From: Antilocapra americana
Lineage: Eukaryota; Chordata; Mammalia; Artiodactyla; Antilocapridae
DNA: 64,000 nucleotides
Direction of reading: 5' to 3'
Assembly (NCBI GenBank): GCA_007570785.1
Contig: ML664183.1
Span: forward strand, 19,869,047-19,933,046
A model generated the notes under the pieces. It had not been told where the DNA came from. It was given only the letters and a program-made list of their open reading frames with translations, and did no database searches. Position numbers and translations under genes: made by a program. Within the stretch, counting starts at the first letter, position 1; each line of letters begins with the position of its first letter. Positions 58,910 to 64,000 of the stretch are shown here, piece after piece.

Positions 58910-61900
58910 CTAAATTCCATATATATGCGTTAGTATACTGTATTGTTGTTTTTCCTTCTGGCTTACTTCACTCTGGATAATAGGCTCCAGTTCCATCCAC
59001 CTGAGTAGAACTGATTCAAATGAATTTTTTTTTTTTTAATGCTGAGTAATATTCCATTGTGTATATGTACCACGGCTTTCTTATCCATTCGTCAGTTGAT
59101 GGGCATCTGGGTTGCTTCCATGTCCTGGCTATTGTAAACAACACGGCGATGAACATTGGGGTACACGTGGCTCTTTCAATTCTGGTTTCCTTGGTGTGTA
59201 TGCCCAGCAGTGGATTGCTGGGTCATATGGCAGGTCTATTTGCAGTTTTTTAAGGAATCTCCACAATGTTTTCCATAGTGGCTGTACTAGTTTGCATTCC
59301 CACCAACAGTGTAAGAGGGTTCCCTTTTCTCCACATCCTCTCCAGCATTTATTGTTTGTAGATTTTTGGATAGCAGCCATTCTGACTGGTGTAAAGTGGT
59401 ACCTCATTGTGGTTTTGATTTGCATTTCTCTGATAATGAGTGATGTTGAGCATCTTTTCATGTGTTTGTTAGCCATTTTTATGTCTTTGGAGAAATGTCT
59501 GTTAAGTTCTTTGGCCCACTTTTTGATTGGATCGTTTATTTTTGTAGAGTGGAGCTGCAGGAGTTGTTTGTATATTTTTGAGATTAATTGTCCGTTGCTT
59601 CATTGGCTATTATTTTCTCCCATTCTGAAGGCTGTCTTTTCACCTTGCTTATAGTTTCCTTTGTTGTGCAGAAGCTTTTAATTTTAATTAGGTCCCATTT
59701 GTATATTCGTGCTTTTATTTCCAATATTCTGGGAGGTTGGTCATAGAGGATCCCGCTTTGGTTGATGTCAGAGAGTGTTTTGCCAATGTTATCCTCTAGG
59801 AGTTTTATAGTTTCTGGTCTTATGCTTAGATCTTTGATCCATTTTGAGTTTATCTTTGTGTATGGTGTTAGAAAGTGTTCTAGTTTCATTCTTTTACAAG
59901 TGGCTGTCCAGTTTTCCCAGCAACACTTGTTAAAGAGGTTGTCTTTTCTCCATTGTATAGTCTTGCCTCCTTTGTCAAAGATAAGGTGTCCATAGATGCA
60001 TGGATTTATCTCTGGGCTTTCTATTTTGTTCCATTGATCTATATTTCTGTCTTTGTGCCAGTACCATACTGTCGTGATGACTGTGGCTTTGTAGTATAGC
60101 CTAAAGTCAGGTAGGTTGATTCCTCCAATTCCATTCTTCTTTCTCAAGATTGCTTTAACTATACGAGGTTTTTTGTATTTCTATACAAATTGTGAGATTA
60201 TTTGTTCTAATTCTCTGAAAAAGACTTCTGGTAGCTTGATAGGAATTGCACTGAATCTATAGATTGCTTTGGGTAGTATACTCATTTTCACTATATTGAT
60301 TCTTCCAATCCACGATCACGGCACATTTCTCCATCTATTTGTGTCTTTGATTTCTTTCATCAGTGTTTTATAGTTTTCTATATACAAGTCTTTTGTTTCT
60401 TTAGGTAGAAATACTCCTAAATATTTTATTCTTTTTGTTTCGATGGTGAAGGGAATGTTTCCTTAATTTCTCTTTCTATTTTCTCATTGTTAGTGTATAG
60501 GAATGCCAGGGATTTCTGTGTGTTGATTTTGCATCCTAAAACTTTGCTATATTCACTGATTAGCTCTAGTAATTTTCTGATAGAGTCTTTAGGGTTTTCA
60601 GTGTAGAGGATCATGTCATCTGCAAACAGAGAGAGTTTTACTTCTTCTTTTCCAGTCTGGATTCCTTTAATTTCTTTATCTGCTCTGATTGCTGTGGCCA
60701 AGACTTCCAAAACTATGTTGAATAGTAGTGGTGAGAGTGGGCACCCTTGTCTTGTTCCTGACTTCAGGGGAAATTATTTCAGTTATTCACCATGAGGATA
60801 ATGTTTGCTGTGGGTTTGTCATATATAGCTTTTATTATGTTGAGGTATGTTCCTTCTATTCCTGCTTATTGGAGGGTTTTTATCATAAATGATGTTGAAT
60901 TTTGCCAAAGGCTTTCTCTGCATCTATTGAGATAATCATGTGATTTTTATTTTTCAGTTTGTTAATGTGGTGTATTACATTGATCGATTTACGAATATTG
61001 AAGAATCCTTGCATCCCTGGGATAAAGCCTACTTGATCATGATGTATGATCTTTTTAATGTGTTGTTAGATTCTATTTGCTAGAATTTTGTTAAGGATTT
61101 TTGCATCTAAGTTCATCAGTGATATTGGCCTGTAGTTTTCTTTTTTTGTGGCATCTTTGTCGGGTTTTGGAATTAGTGTGATGGTGGCCTCGTAGAATGA
61201 GTTTGGAAGTTTACCTTCCTCTGCAATTTTCTGGAAGAGTTTGAATAGAGCAGGTGTTAGCTCTTCTCTAAATTTTTGGTAGAATTCAACTGTGAAGCCA
61301 TCTGGTCCTGAGCTTTTGTTTTTTGGAAGATTTCTGATTATGGTTTCAATTTCCGTGCTTGTGATGGGTCTATTAATATTATCTATCTCTTCATGGTTTA
61401 GTCTTGGAAAGTTGTACTTTTCTAGGAATTTGTCCATTTCATCCAAATTGTCCAGTTTATTTGCATATAGTTGCTGATAATAGTCTCTTATGATCCTTTG
61501 TATTTCTGTGTTTTCTGTTGTGATCTCTCCGTTTTCATTTCTAATTCTGTTGATTTGGTTCTTCTCCCTTTGTTTCTTGATGAGTCTGGCTAACGGTTTG
61601 TCAATTTTATTTATCTTCTCAAAGAACCAGCTTTTGGCTTGGTTGATTTTTGCTATGGTCACTTTTGATTCCTTTGCATTAATTTCTGCCCTGATCTTTA
61701 AGATTTCTTTCCTTCTACTAGACCTGGGCTTCTGCATCTCTTCCCTTTCTAGTTGCTTTAGGTGTATAGTAAGGTCATTTATTTGATTTTTCTCTTGTTT
61801 CCTGAGGTGAGCTTGTATTGCTATGAACTTTCCCCTTAGCATTGCTTTCACAGTGTCCCATAGGTTTTGAGCTGTTGTGTTTTCATTTTCATTCGTTTCC

Positions 61901-62718
61901 ATGCATAACTGAATTTCATTTTTAATTTCTTCTGCGATTTGTTGGTTATTCAGCAGTGTGTTGTTGAGCCTCCATATGTTGGAAGTTTTGAGAGGTTTTC
62001 TCCTGTAGTTGATATCTAATCTCACTGCATTGTGGTCAGAAAAGATGCTTGGGATGATTTCAATATTTTTGAATTTATCAAGGTTAGATTTATGGCCCAG
62101 GATGTGATCTATCCTGGAGAAGGTCCCGTGTGCACTTGAGAAAAAGGTGAAATTCCTTGTTTTGGGGTGGAATGACCTATAGATATCAATTAGGTCTAGT
62201 TGGTCTATTGTTTCATTTAAAGTTTGAATTTCCTTGTTACTTTTCTGTCTAGTTGATCTATCCATTGGTGTGAGTGGTGTATTAAAGTCTCCTGCTATTA
62301 TTGTGTTGTTGTTGATTTCCCCTTTCATATTTGTTAGCATTTGCCTTACATATTGTGGAGCTCCTATGTTAGGTGCATAAATATTTATAATTGTTATTTC
62401 TTCTTCCTCGATTGATCCTTTGATCATTATGTAATGTCCATCTTTATCTCTTTTCACTGCCTTTATTTTAAAGTCTACTTTATCAGATATGAGTATTGCC
62501 ACTCCTGCTTTCTTTTGGTCTTTATTCGCATGGAATATCTTTTTCCAGCCTTTAACTTTCAGTCTATATGTGTCCCTAGGTTTGAGGTGGGTCTCTTGTA
62601 GACAACATATATAGGGGTCTTGTTTCTGTATCCAATCGGCCAATCTTTGTCTTTTGGTTGGGGCATTCAGTCCGTTTACATTTAAGGTAATTATTGATAA
62701 GTATGATCCCGCTGCCAT
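58910..62718 (-). pseudogene. L1 ORF2 (endonuclease-reverse transcriptase), broken
   Basis: The span equals about 1,270 codons, the usual L1 ORF2 length. The first 550 codons (61066-62718) are open. In them are QETHL (Glu42), IYAPN (Tyr114), GDFN (Asp144, Asn146), RIDHI (Asp204) and SDHN (Asp228, His229), so all APE-type endonuclease residues are present. The frame then meets TAA at 61066-61068, where a CAA-like codon is expected. RT resumes with FADDMILY (FADD at 60615-60626). The C-terminal half is in 59584-60147 and 59129-59476, the latter with a cysteine-rich [18 protein letters not shown] motif (C-x3-C-x7-H-x4-C). A 1-nt deletion near 59215 shifts the last part. Confidence 0.95.
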
Positions 62719-62769
62719 TTATTTTATTGTTTTGGGTTGCAGACTATCTATCCCATCGGTGTTTCCTAT

Positions 62770-63695
62770 CTAGGAAAGATCCTTTAGCATTCGTTGGAGG
62801 GCTGGTTTGGTATTGCTGAATTCTCTCAGTTTCTGCTTGTCTGAGAAAATTTTGAATTCTCCTTCAAATTTGAATGAGATCCTTGCTGGGTAGAGTAGTC
62901 GGGGTTGTAGATTGTTTTCTTCCATGATTTTAAGTATGTTTTGCCATTCCCTTCTGGCCTGAAGCGTTTCTGTTGAGAGATCAGCTGTTATCCTATGGGA
63001 TTCCCCTTGTGAGTTATCTTTTGCTTCTCCCTTGCTGCTTTTAATATTTGGTCTTTGTATTTGATATTTGCCAATTTGATTAATATGTGTCTTGGGGTGT
63101 CCCGCTTGGGGTTCATTCTATTTGGGATTCTCTGTGTTTCTTGGACCTGAGTGGCTATTTGCTTCCCCAATTTAGGGAAGTTTTCTACAATTATCTCTTC
63201 AAGAATTTTCTGAATGTCTTTCTTTTTGTCTTCTTCTTCTGGGACTCCTATGATTCGAATATTGGTGCGTTTAATATTGTCCCAGAGGTCTCTGAGGTTG
63301 TCTTCATTTCTTTTAATTCTTTTTTCATTTTTCCTTTCTGTTTCATTTATTTCTGTCATTCTGTCTTCTACCTCACTTATTCTGTCTTCTATCTCTGTTA
63401 TTCTACTGTTGATTCCCTCCAGAGTGTTTTTGATCTCATTTATTGCATTATTCATTGTATTTTGTCTCTTTTTCATTTCTTCTAAGTCTTTGTTAAAGCT
63501 TACCTGCATCTTCTCAATCCTTGCCTGCAGGTTATTGAGCTGTAACTCCAACTTATTTTCCAGGTTTTGGATCATTTTCACTATCATTATTCGGAATTCT
63601 TTGTCAGGTAGACTTCCTATCTCTTCGTCTTTTGTTTGGTCTAGGGGGTATTTATCCTGTTCCTTTACTTGCTGGGTATTTCTCTGCCTTTTCAT
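62770..63695 (-). pseudogene. L1 ORF1 (RNA-binding chaperone), one frameshift
   Basis: The frame 62988-63695 encodes 235 residues, against about 310 for the whole region. Residues 40-135 are heptad-rich (coiled coil). An RRM-like segment with NIRIIGVPEEED starts near residue 145. One missing base after HKGNPI at about 62990 ends the frame with TAA. The C-terminal domain continues in the next frame to TAG at 62770-62772. ORF1 protein coats L1 RNA in trimers; this copy would lack its C-terminal domain. Confidence 0.94.
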
Positions 63696-63840
63696 CTTGT
63701 TTATCTTGCTGTGTTGTCCCTTTATTGTGGGGATTCCTCTCTATGGGAGGGGTTGGATGCGTGGTTTGTCGAAGTTTCCTGGGTGGAAAGGCTTGTGTGG
63801 TTTTCTGGTGGGTGAGTCTAGGTTTCCTCACTGTTACTAG

Positions 63841-64000
63841 CAAGAGATAAGAATGGGGAGAAAGCAGTCAAGCCAATGATCTCATTCCCAGGTAGCAGTG
63901 GGTACTGGTGCTTGGATCTTGAAAGGTACAAAGTTGATACCAGGTACTAATGAGCAAAGATTAAAAATCTAGAGTAAAGACTGGGTTCTCAAAAATACTT
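63841..64000. other. Window end, possible L1 5' UTR
   Basis: GAGATAAGAATGGGGAGAAAG onward shows no frame. It could be L1 5' UTR continuing out of the window, or flank. The sequence alone does not decide. Confidence 0.4.

Larger units (their letters stand above)
58589..63840 (-). mobile_element. Ruminant L1 LINE, nearly complete
   Basis: The poly(A) side at 58589-58620 is an ATTT-rich tail. The minus strand then gives the 3' UTR, ORF2 (stop at 58910-58912, start at 62718), a 51-nt inter-ORF gap and ORF1 (start 63695), plus upstream sequence at 63696-63840. About 5.25 kb is visible. The 5' boundary is not seen: sequence to 64000 may be more 5' UTR. No TSD was identified for this copy. Confidence 0.95.

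Noticed and set aside
59112..59654. 180-codon plus-strand frame with hydrophobic segments
   Set aside because: It is antisense to the L1 ORF2 C-terminus and its cysteine-rich region.
61292..61786. Plus-strand frames that look like membrane proteins
   Set aside because: They are antisense to L1 ORF2 and have no start context or support.
63214..63840. 208-codon plus-strand frame rich in Ser, Leu and Phe
   Set aside because: It is the antisense of L1 ORF1 (coiled coil); the hydrophobic composition comes from the complement of the Lys/Glu-rich strand.
58561..63860. TSD for the large L1
   Set aside because: No sequence next to the tail at 58570-58590 recurs at about 63840, probably because the true 5' end lies outside the window.

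Overview
The window is ruminant (bovid or cervid) nuclear DNA. The evidence is its repeat set: BovB (RTE) LINEs, tRNA-Glu-headed Bov-tA SINEs, Bov-A units, cetartiodactyl CHR-type SINEs, ruminant L1 copies and a betaretrovirus-like LTR. These lie on older mammalian L1, L2, MIR, MaLR-type LTR, hAT and ERV remnants. The sequence does not separate cattle from sheep, goat, buffalo or deer. I found no convincing host protein-coding exon, no functional tRNA, rRNA or snRNA gene, and no CRISPR or prokaryote-like operon. The window reads as intergenic or deep-intronic, AT-rich DNA. Every long reading frame belongs to a retrotransposon.

Layout. 1-4700: two Bov-tA SINEs, a truncated Bov-tA and a BovB lacking its RT core. 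4700-9740: an old minus-strand L1 used as a landing pad by a CHR SINE, a young L1 3' end and a BovB, which itself received a young L1 carrying a 3' transduction. 9740-23000: sparse SINEs, an MaLR-type LTR, old L1 and L2 remnants, an unidentified 3'-UTR retrocopy with a 15-bp target-site duplication (TSD), and two composite SINEs. 23022-23782: a twin-primed L1 holding a solo LTR. 24083-26380: a 2.3-kb BovB with exact TSDs. 26867-27068: a long palindrome. 27280-53740: mostly repeat-poor AT-rich DNA with scattered SINEs, BovB 3' ends, one MIR, old L1/L2 pieces, and an ERV pol remnant cut by a hAT element. 53746-57710: a long BovB with endonuclease and RT remnants. 57711-58588: a GC-rich, poly(A)-tailed segment that may be a retrocopy. 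58589 to about 63840 or beyond: a nearly complete L1 with recognisable ORF1 and ORF2.

The elements do not form a pathway; they record successive insertions. L1-type machinery explains the poly(A) tails and 9-15-bp TSDs. BovB supplied the RT lineage that shares its 3' end with Bov-A/Bov-tA. Nesting gives relative ages: old L1, then CHR and BovB, then young L1, then LTR. The most informative observations are the solo LTR inside a twin-primed L1, the L1 3' transduction with a 22-nt poly(C), the 15-bp-TSD retrocopy of unknown parentage, the 202-bp palindrome, and the L1 whose endonuclease residues are intact although ORF1 and ORF2 are broken. I saw no evidence of a new biological system.
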